Shown piece by piece: positions 18,952 through 29,700 of a DNA stretch of 64,000 nucleotides. Numbering within the stretch: position 1 is the stretch's first letter; each line of letters starts with the position of its first letter. Location: assembly GCA_017524165.1 (NCBI GenBank), contig JAFWUH010000002.1:22935-86934 (forward strand), in the 5' to 3' direction. Origin of the DNA: Clostridia bacterium. Lineage in GTDB: Bacteria; Bacillota; Clostridia; Oscillospirales; Acutalibacteraceae. Both the position numbers and the translations under genes were made by a program. Below the pieces are notes generated by a model. The model made no database searches. It saw only the letters and a program-made list of their open reading frames with translations, and had not been told where the DNA came from.

Positions 18952-20672
18952 TCGGCATCCCACTCCTTTGCCGGAATTATGATGGTGCAGACGGTACCGT
19001 TAGGATCCGGATGGATGGTAATTCCGTATTGTTCGCCGAAGAATAGTTGAATACGGGTGTTGACATTGGAAAAACCGTATCCCTTATTTCCCTCAATGAC
19101 AGCTTTTGCGGTTTCTTCATCAATCGGGACGCCGCTATTAAAGACATCAATTTGAACCAGCGGTTCCTGCGCTGTTTGTATCAGCTTAGCCGTGATTTTG
19201 ATTTTACCGCGCTGGCCGTTTGGCAACGGTTCCAATCCGTGTTCCAGGGCATTTTCCACCAAGGGTTGCAACATTAAATTGATGCCTTGATATTCTTCTA
19301 AAACAGGGTCAATATCCTCTTCGTAATCAAAGGAGTTATTGTGCATATCCATCTGCAGATAGACATAGGCACGCACATTGCGGAATTCATCATGTAAACG
19401 GATCTTTGTGTTCCCTTTATTCAAACAAGTGCGATAAAAATCAGCTAAATTGGTGGCAAAAGCACTGGTTTGCGCGTCATTGTTCATGATACTGCGCCAG
19501 TTAATGGTATCCATACAGTTATAAAGGAAATGAGGATTGATTTGATTTTGAAGAATATGCAGTTGTTCTTCTTTGCGCCGAATCTCGTTCTTATACTGCT
19601 CAATAATCAGAGAATTAATGCGTTCCATCATGCGGTTAAACAAGAGGGAAAGCTGTCCGATTTCATCCTTGGAAGGGTCGATATCAGTTTGCAGATCCAA
19701 CTGCCCTTCGCCGATCAAAACCATTTCGGAAGCAATATTATTGATACGCTTGGATATTTTCAGAGAACTGAGCACCGAAAAAAATGCGACTGCAATCAGA
19801 CAAATAATCCCGATGGTGATCGCACCGATCAGGATTGGTGAAAATCCTTTGTACAAGGTGTCTTGCGGAATCAATAAATACAGGTACCAATCGGTACATT
19901 CAATATAGAGCGGTTTAAAAAGATAAGATTTGTTATGAATGCGTACGGTGTTTCGAGTAGATTGTTTGAACTTGTTCAACACGACCTGACCGAAATTTTG
20001 CTTTAAATGGGAATCTAAATAGAGGTTTTTCCCCGCTTGATTCTGCACGATAAAAATATACTCATCGGAATTTTGAATCATTTGGTTGCCAAAAAAGAAT
20101 TCATTTTTTTCGGCAACCGAGAGGAAACCAACGGTAGTGTCAGGACGATAAGGATCTATTAGCCGATAATGGATGATCGTTTGGGATTGATCGCACAGAA
20201 AACTACGGTATTGTTGCTTGGGAAAGTCGGCGTTAATCGCTTCAAAAGAATCGGTACTGACAGCGTTATCCGCTGAAAGCACTTTTCCGTTGGCTAAAAA
20301 CAAGGTAATCTTTGTCGTATAGTGAAAAGAAGGATCCAACTGTTGCTTAATTTCCTGCAATTGTTTCCGAACAAATTGTTCGGAAGAAAGGGAAGAAGAG
20401 GCTTTTTGTAACAGCAGTAAAAAAGAATCGTCATAAATGACCGGTTGACAAACATTGTCGATCAGGTGTAAATTTTCCTCAACTTGAGTGCCTACGGCAG
20501 CAGCGGCGGTGGAAAGTCTGGTGGCGACCTGCGAACGCATTAATCGAATAGAGGACGAGCAGGTAAAAACCGTTAAAATCAATACCGGTATTACCGAGAT
20601 CACCAGATAAACAGATAAAAGCTTCTGCCAAAGCTTCATCCGCTGAATACGGTTTTTAAGTTGTTTTTTCAT
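18948..20672 (-). CDS. YesM-type sensor histidine kinase
   Basis: The 574-residue protein has a membrane segment at about 15-35, an extracellular sensory region of about 250 residues, a second membrane segment near 285-307, a HAMP domain, and a His_kinase (LytS/YesM) domain with the phospho-acceptor His in NQINPHFLYN. It ends with a HATPase domain (N box ALEHGLEP, G box GYGFSNVNTR). This family pairs with AraC-type response regulators in carbohydrate loci. The ATG at 20672 overlaps the regulator gene end by 17 bases, and its own TGA overlaps the lipoprotein start, so regulator, kinase and lipoprotein form one tight operon. Confidence 0.93.
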   Translation of the reverse strand: MKKQLKNRIQRMKLWQKLLSVYLVISVIPVLILTVFTCSSSIRLMRSQVATRLSTAAAAVGTQVEENLHLIDNVCQPVIYDDSFLLLLQKASSSLSSEQFVRKQLQEIKQQLDPSFHYTTKITLFLANGKVLSADNAVSTDSFEAINADFPKQQYRSFLCDQSQTIIHYRLIDPYRPDTTVGFLSVAEKNEFFFGNQMIQNSDEYIFIVQNQAGKNLYLDSHLKQNFGQVVLNKFKQSTRNTVRIHNKSYLFKPLYIECTDWYLYLLIPQDTLYKGFSPILIGAITIGIICLIAVAFFSVLSSLKISKRINNIASEMVLIGEGQLDLQTDIDPSKDEIGQLSLLFNRMMERINSLIIEQYKNEIRRKEEQLHILQNQINPHFLYNCMDTINWRSIMNNDAQTSAFATNLADFYRTCLNKGNTKIRLHDEFRNVRAYVYLQMDMHNNSFDYEEDIDPVLEEYQGINLMLQPLVENALEHGLEPLPNGQRGKIKITAKLIQTAQEPLVQIDVFNSGVPIDEETAKAVIEGNKGYGFSNVNTRIQLFFGEQYGITIHPDPNGTVCTIIIPAKEWDAE

Positions 20673-22113
20673 GGTATTGTTTCATCTCACGATACTGCAT
20701 CGGCGACATTCCGCAATGATTGCGGAAAATCTGACAAAAATAAGAACGGTTGGAATATCCGACCTGTTCACAAATCTCACCGATGCGAAGTTGGGTGGAA
20801 CGAAGCAGATCTTTCGCCCTTTCTACGCGGTAATTGGTCAAATATTTCAAGAAATTAACACCCGTTGTTTTTTTGAAAAGATAGGAAAAATAACAGGACG
20901 AAAGAAATACTTCCGTGGCAAGACTGTCCAAACTGATGTCTTCCATATACTTTTGATGAATAATATCGAGCGCTTTTTGTATGGCTAAGGTTTCGGAATT
21001 GTCGACCGAAGAGGTATGAATTATTTCATAAACGGTATTTTTTAATTCTTCTACATTGTTGTTTTTATCAATGGCTAAAAGAAAAGGTATAAATTGCCCG
21101 CGGTGTTCATCGTTCTTCCAAAGACAAATTCTGGCAATATTAGCACAAGCAGATTTTAAAATGGCAATCGGGAGATTGTGATTAAGCTGTTGCTTGGAAA
21201 AAAGTTGATCCAACAAATCGTCGGCGCTATTGAATTCGTGTCGTACAGCATATTTGGCAATCTTCTCACAGTTTTCCCAGATCAGCTGTATGTCTGATTC
21301 GGTCAGATGATGTGTTTGGTCGTCAAGATAGACGATCTCATTCTCCACCAAATAGAACTTTGCGGTAGAACACTGCTCCATTTCATCGTATAAAGACCGC
21401 AATTCTTTGGAATCGGTAAAATGACCGCCATAGGTGATCAAACAGAAATTATCAGTATCGGATAATTTTTCTTTTAATTCTAAAATATACTTTTGTGCGG
21501 CTTCTTCTTGAGCGGCAAAAAACAAACACTGAAATTCATTTAACGGGATCTGCATGATATCGGTCGGCAGGGGAGGCAGAATGCTTACAAAATCCGGTTT
21601 ACTAAAGAAAGGATGAACAAAGTCCAACAAGAACAGATACCCGGAAATCATTTCAATGGTTTGAGACGCTTGTGCAGAAGGAATCGCAGAGATAAAATCA
21701 TATATATACCGGATTTCATTCTCGACGGATTCTTCGGAAACCTCATTCATTAAGCTGTGAAAGCAGTCCAAAAACAAATCAACCTTGATCGGTTTTAAAA
21801 GATATTTTGTTACGCCCACATCAATAGCAGATTGCGCATATTGAAAGTTGTCAAAGGAACTGAAAACAACACATTTTAAAGCAGGCTGAATTTTTCGTGC
21901 ATCCTTTATCAATTCTAATCCTGATTTGCCCGGCATTTTAATATCAGACAACAGAATATCATATTTACTTTGACAAAGGATTTGCAACGCCTCGTCGGCA
22001 GAACCGGCTGTGGTGACGAGAATCGGCAGTTGGTTTTGTTCGATCAAATAACAAATGCCGTTGCGGTCAAGCTCTTTATCGTCAACGACTAAAAGGCGAA
22101 ATGTTTGTTTCAT
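20656..22113 (-). CDS. YesN-type response regulator with AraC-family DNA-binding domain
   Basis: The 485-residue protein has an N-terminal receiver domain (LLVVDDKELDR acidic pair; phospho-Asp in LLSDIKMPGKSG; conserved Lys in YLLKPI) and a long middle region. It ends with two AraC-type helix-turn-helix motifs (LATEVFLSSCYFSYLFKK and IGEICEQVGYSNRSYFCQIF). The start at 22113 has GGAGG 8 bases upstream; an ATG 13 codons earlier lacks one. It is first in its operon and divergent from the glycan operon, so it most likely activates that operon in response to the coupled kinase. Confidence 0.94.
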   Translation of the reverse strand: MKQTFRLLVVDDKELDRNGICYLIEQNQLPILVTTAGSADEALQILCQSKYDILLSDIKMPGKSGLELIKDARKIQPALKCVVFSSFDNFQYAQSAIDVGVTKYLLKPIKVDLFLDCFHSLMNEVSEESVENEIRYIYDFISAIPSAQASQTIEMISGYLFLLDFVHPFFSKPDFVSILPPLPTDIMQIPLNEFQCLFFAAQEEAAQKYILELKEKLSDTDNFCLITYGGHFTDSKELRSLYDEMEQCSTAKFYLVENEIVYLDDQTHHLTESDIQLIWENCEKIAKYAVRHEFNSADDLLDQLFSKQQLNHNLPIAILKSACANIARICLWKNDEHRGQFIPFLLAIDKNNNVEELKNTVYEIIHTSSVDNSETLAIQKALDIIHQKYMEDISLDSLATEVFLSSCYFSYLFKKTTGVNFLKYLTNYRVERAKDLLRSTQLRIGEICEQVGYSNRSYFCQIFRNHCGMSPMQYREMKQYHEKTT

Positions 22114-22167
22114 AAAGAAATCCTCCAAATTTTCCGCAACTAAAAGGTGCAAAAATATTTATTTGTT

Positions 22168-22196
22168 ATTATAACACACATTTTTTTCGGTGTCTA
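22168..22196 (-). promoter_or_regulatory. Promoter of the regulator-kinase-lipoprotein operon
   Basis: On the minus strand, TAGACA and a perfect TATAAT are separated by 17 bases (forward 22191-22196 and 22168-22173). This places the start about 45 bases before the response regulator ATG. Confidence 0.75.
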
Positions 22197-22292
22197 TCTT
22201 TATTTAAAGGTCAAAAAATACCAAATGATATTAATTTTTTTAGAAAAACAAAACGAACGAAAAAAAACAACATAAAATCACAAAAAATTTTC

Positions 22293-22321
22293 TTGCGAAA
22301 AAACGATTTTTTTTGTATAGT
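22293..22321 (+). promoter_or_regulatory. Promoter of the glycan-use operon
   Basis: TTGCGA (22293-22298) and TATAGT (22316-22321) are spaced by 17 bases, just before the Gfo/Idh/MocA gene. The poor -35 box fits an activator-dependent promoter. The AT-rich 100 bases upstream, shared with the divergent promoter, are where the AraC-type regulator would be expected to bind. Confidence 0.65.
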
Positions 22322-22355
22322 ATATACAGAAAAAACAAAAAGGGAAGTTGTCTTT

Positions 22356-23624
22356 ATGAGTGAACCTGTTAAAGTTGCAATCCTTGGTTGCGGTATGCGC
22401 GGTCAATTTATGTATGCGCCTTTTTCTAAATTGCGCCCGGATTTAATGAAGTTAGTTGCCGTTGCAGAACCGGATCAGGCAAAACGCGAAGAGATTGCAC
22501 AAGAATATGATCTTCCTTCTGATAAATGTTTTTTTTCGGCAGAGGACTTTCTGGCACAACCGAAAATGGCGGATGTGGTATTTCTTTGTACCCAAGACCG
22601 TCAACATGTTTCCCAGGCGGTTGCCGCATTAGACAAGGGATATCATTTGATGTTGGAAAAGCCTGCCGCGACCACGGTGGAAGATTGTGAAACGATTTTG
22701 GCAGCGGCAAACCGCAATAACAGCAAGGTTGCTGTTTGTCATGTTCTTCGTTATACGATGTTCTATCAGTTGATCAAATTTTATATTCAATCAGGTCGTA
22801 TAGGTGATGTAATGTCGGTCAATCAACTGGAACAGGTCGGTTGGTGGCACATGGCACATAGTTTTGTTCGCGGGAATTGGAGAAATTCGGATGAGAGCTG
22901 TCCCATGATTTTGGCAAAATCCTGTCATGATATGGATATCATTCGGTGGTTGGTCGGCAAGCCTTGCAAACGAGTGTCTTCTTTCGGTTCGTTGGGACAT
23001 TTTAATGCCGAGCATGCTCCCTACGGTGCGGCAGAACGGTGTTTGGATGGCTGTAAGGCAAAAGACGGATGTCCTTATGATGCTGAAAAAATTTACATTT
23101 TTGAACGCTACGGTTCAGTAGAATCCCATTATTCCCGCTCCGGTGCGCTGACTGAGGACCGTTCGCTGGAAGGGGTCTACAAAGCGCTTCGTACCGGTCC
23201 TTACGGCAGATGTGTCTATCATTGTGATAATAATGTTGTGGATCATCAGGTCGTCAATTTGGAGTTTGAAGACAATATTACCGCGGCGTTCACGATGTGT
23301 GCGTTTACCGGTGAATTCTCCAGAAAAACGGAAATTTACGGTACTCGGGGGTCTATCCGCGGCGATATGGCTGAAAATAAATTGTATTTGACTACATTCG
23401 GTCAGCCGACCGAGGTGATTGATGTCGCCGAATATACGACTGATTTCTCTGGCCACGGCGGCGGAGACAATAAGATGATGACGGAATTCTTGGAGTATGT
23501 TCGCGGCGACCGTCCGATGAGCAATACCTTGACGACATTGGAAACCTCCATTGAAAGTCATAAAATGGCATTGCTGGCGGAAGAATCCCGTGTGCATGGC
23601 GGTCAACCGGTTGACATTCATTGA
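22356..23624 (+). CDS. Gfo/Idh/MocA-family oxidoreductase
   Basis: The 422-residue product has an N-terminal Rossmann fold (VAILGCGMRGQ), the family motif EKP in LMLEKPAAT, and a C-terminal alpha/beta substrate domain. Members oxidise or reduce sugars with NAD(P), and some act as glycosidases by a redox mechanism (GH109). The substrate cannot be told here, though an amino sugar or its derivative is likely given the GH89 gene four genes later. A Cys cluster (CLDGCKAKDGCPYD) near 230-245 is unusual and could bind metal. There is no signal peptide, so the enzyme is cytoplasmic. AGGGAAG precedes the ATG. Its TGA overlaps the earliest possible start of the next gene. Confidence 0.88.
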   Translation: MSEPVKVAILGCGMRGQFMYAPFSKLRPDLMKLVAVAEPDQAKREEIAQEYDLPSDKCFFSAEDFLAQPKMADVVFLCTQDRQHVSQAVAALDKGYHLMLEKPAATTVEDCETILAAANRNNSKVAVCHVLRYTMFYQLIKFYIQSGRIGDVMSVNQLEQVGWWHMAHSFVRGNWRNSDESCPMILAKSCHDMDIIRWLVGKPCKRVSSFGSLGHFNAEHAPYGAAERCLDGCKAKDGCPYDAEKIYIFERYGSVESHYSRSGALTEDRSLEGVYKALRTGPYGRCVYHCDNNVVDHQVVNLEFEDNITAAFTMCAFTGEFSRKTEIYGTRGSIRGDMAENKLYLTTFGQPTEVIDVAEYTTDFSGHGGGDNKMMTEFLEYVRGDRPMSNTLTTLETSIESHKMALLAEESRVHGGQPVDIH

Positions 23625-23635
23625 GCAAATCTCCT

Positions 23636-26600
23636 ATGAAAGGGGCAAAAACCTTGAGTATTCGAAAAGCAGGAGTTTTACTGATTGCGGCGATTCACCT
23701 CATTAATGTTTTCGGAACGGTGGGAATACTGACGATGGCAAATAACCAATCGGCTTCGGTCGAAGCGTATGAAGTGATGCAGATCAGCGAGCGACCAAAC
23801 GAAAATCTTCTCGGAACATGGATGTCGTTCGGCAGCGGTTTCCAGACCAAACAAATGGAAAACAGCAAAGGAAAGGTCGGCACGGTCTATAAGATCGAAA
23901 ACTTTGCAGCCGGGAAAGACGCCGGCATGGCCTATTCCATACCAAATCCAACGCTGGGGACCTACACCTTCAGCGGTTACAGCAAAGCAGAAAATGTCAA
24001 GCGTGTTATCGGCACGGAATATTTCAGCTATGCGTTGATGGTCAACATTTATTATGCTGACGGCACTGAAAAACAGTTCCATACACAGTATGAATACGGT
24101 ACACACGGTTGGGAGTATCAGGAATTTTCTTTTACCCTTCAAAAGCCAACATCCAACATTAACTGTTATGTTTTTCTGCGTTCTCCGGCAACCGGCACGG
24201 CGTATTTTGATGATTTAAGATTGACCTTGCAGGCTGATGCGCCGGACTGCGGTGTTTTTGACAATCTTCCCGTTAAGATTGTCAAAAAAGCGGAAGCGCA
24301 AAAAACAGAAAGTACGCTGTCAACCGGAGATGGTTTGGAAATCGGGCTTGGTGCAACGCAGGTTACCTCGTTGAAGATTGACGGGCAGGAATTGAAAAAT
24401 GACGCCTTTTCCGGCTTCTTGGTTCGGGATATTGCCGAAACAAATCATCGGGGAATCTATTCGTTTGGCACGGCAAAAGGATCTGAAGCCACCCAATTCT
24501 TGGGCAATCAACCAACGCTCGGCTTGAACTTAAAGGCCAACTACAAAGCAGAGAAAAACTGCATTAAGGTCGACGGTGTGCTGACCGAAGAAAAATCATC
24601 AACCGACGGTCGCGCCGTCCAGCTTTCCTATGCCTTGCCGATTACGGCGTCCGGGTGGAAAATGGGTACAAGCGTTTTAGATACCGAAGAGATCACGACC
24701 GGCAAATCCTGGGCGGATTATAAACCGCTCGGAGAAGGAGTCTTGTCTGTGGTCGATTGGGACAGCCAGGCAAGAACATATTTCCCGACAGCCTGTATTT
24801 ATAATGAAGATTTAGGTATTGCGATTGCCGCAGGAATGAATTATCCGACCTATTGGGAGTTGGAATATAACGGCAGTACAGGCCAATATGTGATTACCTA
24901 TCAAATGGGTATCGTTAAAGAAGCGCCCGAGGCAGCAAAATTTGAGTTTGTTATTTATAAATTGGACGATCCTGCTTGGGGATTTCGTTCCGCTATGCAG
25001 AAGTACACCGAAATCTATCCTGAAAACTATGAAGTTCGGGAAAAAGATCAAGGACTTTGGGTAGCATGGGCTACGGTGGAAAATCTTATTGATATAGAAG
25101 ATTTTAATTTGATATTCAAAGAAATCGGCAACGAAACACGAACCGGTGGTATCTTTGAGATTTCCAAAGGCATTAAAGGTCTCTTCTATTTTGAACTGGG
25201 TGACTGGTGGCTTCCTCATTTGGCGGCTGATGATGAAGCAGCCGTATGGGATCGTATTCACCAGGTTGCCGAGGGTGACGAAGATCATCCTGTTTTTGAT
25301 ACCCGCAAAGCGGTGCGTCAGGCAATGGCAACCGAGTTTTGTAAGGTTTTAGACCAAAACGGAAAAATTGCATGGAATCCGGTTGATAATGGATGGTGTC
25401 CAAATGGTGCGCAGGTGCATGTCAATGCCAACCCGGCTTTACCTGGCAAATATAATTTTTTGACCGTTTGGTTAAGTGAACAGACCAAAAAAGTGCTGTT
25501 TGATCCAATGGAGGCAACAGGCAGCGTCTTCGACGGCATCTATTTGGATGAATTCAGCGGCTGGTGGCTCGGTAATGCAAACTTTAATAAAGAACATTAT
25601 CCGTATACAACGGTTCCGTTGACCTATTCACCCTACTTCAAACGGCCGATGTTACACCGTGCGTCAACCACGTGGGAATGCGCAAAAACGATTGCCGATT
25701 ATTTACATAGTTCGGGCAGAACGCTTTTTGCCAACAAAACACCCGATAAAAACGCATGGAATACCTGTTTGCTTGATGCTATGGGTACCGAACAAACGGC
25801 ATTGTCCGGATCGGTCTACCAGCCGCAAACCATTCAGCAGTTAAGCACTTGGAGAACTTTAGCTTACCAAAAACCGTTTTGTATCTTGTTCAATAACGAC
25901 TACAATCTCTTGGATAATGCCTTGATGGAGCGGTATTTTAACCGTTGTATGGCATACGGAATCTTCCCGAGTCCCGGCATGCATTCGGATTCCGTGACCG
26001 GTAGCTCCGAATATTACTGGAACGGACCGAGCAAGTTCTATGAACGAGACAGAGAATTGTTTAAAAAATATATGCCGACCTTAAAAACGATCGCCGAGGC
26101 CGGATGGGAACCGGTAACCTATGCATCTACCGCAAACCAAGATATTATCGTTGAGCGGTACGGCAATGATGACGCGGAGGGAATTTACTTCTCGGTTTAC
26201 AACCCGACGGATTCTCCGGTCGAGGTTCAGCTGAATGTGGATTTAAGTCATTTTGATCTGTCTGACGGTTGCGTCTATCAAAAGATGATTTCCGGTATGG
26301 GCTTTTCGATCAATAATAATGTTGTAACATTGCAATTGGATCCTGATCGGACAGAAGTGTTAAGTATTCGCGATCCGGCAAAAGCCACGAAACGCGAGGA
26401 AGAACAAGGACAGGAACAATCCGGCGGAACCATCGGCGGCGGAAACAGCTCGAGCGGGAATGCCGGTAACACAAACGGCGGCGGTTCCTGGCAGTCTGTT
26501 GGCGCAACGCAAATGATTAATAAGCATGTGACAACCACCAATAATCCGGATTTAAAGCGGACGATCAATCATCATCTGACCAAAAAACTGAACAATATCA

Positions 26601-26728
26601 TCAACAACACGACCTTCCCATGGACGGTGGCGTTGATTGCATTGGATGCTATTGCGGCAGGGTTTGGTGTTACAACCTTCCTCTTGTGGAACAAGAAACG
26701 GAAGCAGGGGAAAACCCCCACAGAATAA
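23636..26728 (+). CDS. Large membrane-anchored putative glycoside hydrolase
   Basis: About 1030 residues. In order: an N-terminal hydrophobic segment (12-35), a galactose-binding-like beta domain (about 50-205, ending YFDDLRLTL), a beta-rich region resembling the super-sandwich that precedes many TIM-barrel glycosidases (about 235-420), and a probable TIM barrel (about 440-830). FELGDWWLP lies in the barrel region, and DGIYLDEFSGWW carries Asp638-Glu639 as catalytic candidates. A C-terminal beta domain, a Gly/Ser-rich linker, a membrane helix (about 996-1018) and a basic tail complete it. I do not recognise the family by name. The core is clearly paralogous to the C-terminal half of the next protein. 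Start is uncertain: ATG 23636 has no good ribosome site, while TTG 23654 has AAAGGGG 8 bases upstream and would also give a signal-like N-terminus. Confidence 0.7.
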   Translation: MKGAKTLSIRKAGVLLIAAIHLINVFGTVGILTMANNQSASVEAYEVMQISERPNENLLGTWMSFGSGFQTKQMENSKGKVGTVYKIENFAAGKDAGMAYSIPNPTLGTYTFSGYSKAENVKRVIGTEYFSYALMVNIYYADGTEKQFHTQYEYGTHGWEYQEFSFTLQKPTSNINCYVFLRSPATGTAYFDDLRLTLQADAPDCGVFDNLPVKIVKKAEAQKTESTLSTGDGLEIGLGATQVTSLKIDGQELKNDAFSGFLVRDIAETNHRGIYSFGTAKGSEATQFLGNQPTLGLNLKANYKAEKNCIKVDGVLTEEKSSTDGRAVQLSYALPITASGWKMGTSVLDTEEITTGKSWADYKPLGEGVLSVVDWDSQARTYFPTACIYNEDLGIAIAAGMNYPTYWELEYNGSTGQYVITYQMGIVKEAPEAAKFEFVIYKLDDPAWGFRSAMQKYTEIYPENYEVREKDQGLWVAWATVENLIDIEDFNLIFKEIGNETRTGGIFEISKGIKGLFYFELGDWWLPHLAADDEAAVWDRIHQVAEGDEDHPVFDTRKAVRQAMATEFCKVLDQNGKIAWNPVDNGWCPNGAQVHVNANPALPGKYNFLTVWLSEQTKKVLFDPMEATGSVFDGIYLDEFSGWWLGNANFNKEHYPYTTVPLTYSPYFKRPMLHRASTTWECAKTIADYLHSSGRTLFANKTPDKNAWNTCLLDAMGTEQTALSGSVYQPQTIQQLSTWRTLAYQKPFCILFNNDYNLLDNALMERYFNRCMAYGIFPSPGMHSDSVTGSSEYYWNGPSKFYERDRELFKKYMPTLKTIAEAGWEPVTYASTANQDIIVERYGNDDAEGIYFSVYNPTDSPVEVQLNVDLSHFDLSDGCVYQKMISGMGFSINNNVVTLQLDPDRTEVLSIRDPAKATKREEEQGQEQSGGTIGGGNSSSGNAGNTNGGGSWQSVGATQMINKHVTTTNNPDLKRTINHHLTKKLNNIINNTTFPWTVALIALDAIAAGFGVTTFLLWNKKRKQGKTPTE

Positions 26729-26789
26729 AACATCGGTTTCAATGGAAGTTAGCTATTGATTTCCAAAATATAAATGTAGGAGGAACATT

Positions 26790-29700
26790 ATGAAACATCT
26801 TCGGAAAATCGGAGCCGGACTGATCGCTTGCATGTTGATTCTGCAAACGATATTTGTCTCCGGTGCCGCAACTACGGCAAACAGCAGTGCGATTGACGCC
26901 GCTTCGTTACCGATCCGGTATCAACTGTATGATTATTTTGCCGATGTCGAGTCAGCCCGCATTTCGGGCGGTGAAATTACCTCGGCCTCTCCCTGGCGTG
27001 TGGAAGTTCAACCCGCAGGCGGTGTATGGGAATCGGTCGGCACGACCTTCAGTCGTGATGCGGATTGGACTTATTTGTTTGGCGGAGTAAAAAATTGGGG
27101 TAGCTATCCCGGTGTATCTTTTTACTATCCGTCGAATATATCCGGCCGCTATATGATCAACTTGATTACACCGACCTACAGCGCTAATTCAACCGAGTAT
27201 ACCAACAATATGGCTTACTCCTTTACAGCGCCGAGTAACGGTTCTTATAATTTCGGCAAATGTGACCAGAATAAAACAGTTGCCTTTGATACGACGAACT
27301 ATTTCGGTCAGTATAGCAAGGATGAGCTGTTGGATTTCGGCGTTCGTATTACGAAAAACAATCAAATTATCTGGAACGGTGCCAGCGGTGCTGAAAAACG
27401 CGACGGTTATGCCGTTTTCGGTAATAAGAATGCTCAACGCGATAAAATTGAAGTGCCGGAAATCAGCGGTATCGTTATGAATGAGGGCGATATTCTGCGC
27501 GTGGAGTTTACGGTCTTTACACCCTGTGACAGCAATCCGTGGGCGCAAAGAGTTACCGGCACACCAGAGATGGAATTGTCCAGCTTGTCGACCACGCCAA
27601 CCAATTTCCCGGTCTTCTATGATGTCTATGACTTCTTTGATGATGTGGAATCCTGTCGTTTGTCAAACAGCGAGGTATTTTCAACCTCTCCGTGGTCGGT
27701 ACAAACCAAAGTCCTAGGCGGCAGTTGGGTTTCGGCAGGCAGCAGCTTTGCCCGTGACAACGGTTATACTTATGTTTATAACGGAGAACACGCATGGGGT
27801 AATTATCCGGGTTATTGTTACTATGCACCGGAGACCATGCCGAGTAACGGTAGATATCATTTAGCCCGTATTACCCCAACCAACAGTGCTTGGGGCGGCG
27901 ATGATGACGGTTGGAGCATTAATGCGGCATATACCTTTACGGTACCGTATGATGGCGTCTATACTCTTGGTCGTTCGGATCAGGATTTAGCGATTGCGTG
28001 GGATGAAGTTAACTATTTCTCGCAATATGATACATCAACACAGCTGGATTTTGGTGTACGCATTACCAAGAATGATCAGGTTCTTTGGAATGGCGATAGC
28101 TCCGCTGAAAAACGCGACGGTTTTGCCGTATTTGGCACGAAAAACGCGCAAAATTTGAAGGTTGCCGTACCGTCTTTAGAAAATCTGAATTTAAAATTCG
28201 GCGATGTGATCCGTGTTGAATTCACCAACTTTACACCCGTACAGGATGTATGGACACAGCGTATCAACGGATTGGTCTCCATGACCTATAACGGTCCGGT
28301 TGGCAGTCAAGAGGCAGAGCCGGTTTCCTGGATGAATACCGAAATTTTTGACGATCCTTCGTTGTCTTTGCCGCTTTCTGCCACTCAATCTTTCTCTAAC
28401 AATGACTTTGAAGCCGCAAACAAGAGTATTTCGTTGACCGTATTAGAGGCTGAAGCGAACAGCCCGGTTGAAGTATGGTTGGGCGGCTATGTCCTGAGAA
28501 TTGCCGGCGGCGCAAGCTACCTCTACAGAAGTTATAACGGTCAAGAAGATTTCCGTTACTTTATTCTTCCGAGTCCGCAGAACGGAAAATACGATATTAC
28601 CATGTCTCAGCAAGGTTTGTGCACGCTGATAGCCGGTACAGAGGAGTTATCCGACCATGTGGTTGGTACACGCGTGATCGTGAGCGTAAACGGCACTTCG
28701 TTTACCGAAGATTTCAGTCTGAGCACGATGAGCGACGGCTTGGTCGTTTACAACCCGGGATCCAAGACGGTTCGTGTAACCGGCGGTGCGGTTTCATTCC
28801 AGGAAAATGCACCTTGCAGCATCGACCGTGTAACCAATGTTGTTTATGCAGCTCCCGGTTTGTCGAACAGCCGCATTCGTTTCTACATGAGCGATAACAA
28901 AAACATTTCAATGCCGGCAGCAAATGCAACCGGTGGCGCAATTGTCAAGGGTGACTCGGCTGAAAGCTATACTTTGGCGATCGGCGGCGATGTCAACCAA
29001 GACGGAAAAATCAATATTGTCGACTTGATCCGTTCCAAGAAAGGTCTTGCGAATATTGTTCAGCTTTCGGATGCACAGAAATATGCCGCAACCTTCGGTC
29101 ATGGCTATGAGATCAATGCTGAAGCATTGACCGCCTTCCGCAGAAACATTATTATTACGGAAAATCTTCCGGAATCGCCGCGTCCGTCCTATAAGCTCTA
29201 TTCCGGCGCATCGGACGCCGATCTTTCCGCAAACTTGTTGACCGACTTGTCTGTTTCAGGCGGTAGCGTTGGCAAAGGTTACGATCATGACGGCGAAATC
29301 AATAATAAGATTTACACCCTTTCGAGCGACGGAACTTCTTCCGGCTCTATCTCTCAAAGCATCAGCAATCCGACCAAGGGCGTCTATATCATGTCTGCGT
29401 ACAGCAGGTGTTCCAACTTCTTCCGCAATGATGGCATTGAATTCTACAGCTATTCCTTGTGGGCTACGGTATATTACAATGACGGCAGAAGCGAAGCCTA
29501 TTATGTTTCCTTCAGCGACGGCGATCACGATTGGGAGTACAGAGAGACTTCCTTCGTCGTCCGCGAAGGTTGCAGCTCGATTTCGTTCTGTGTATTCTTA
29601 AGAGATCCGGTTCGTGCGACGGCAAACTTTGATACCATTTCCTTGGTACGCGGCGCCGGCACAACCGTTACGGTTCAGGATATGCCGGTTTTAGACAATC

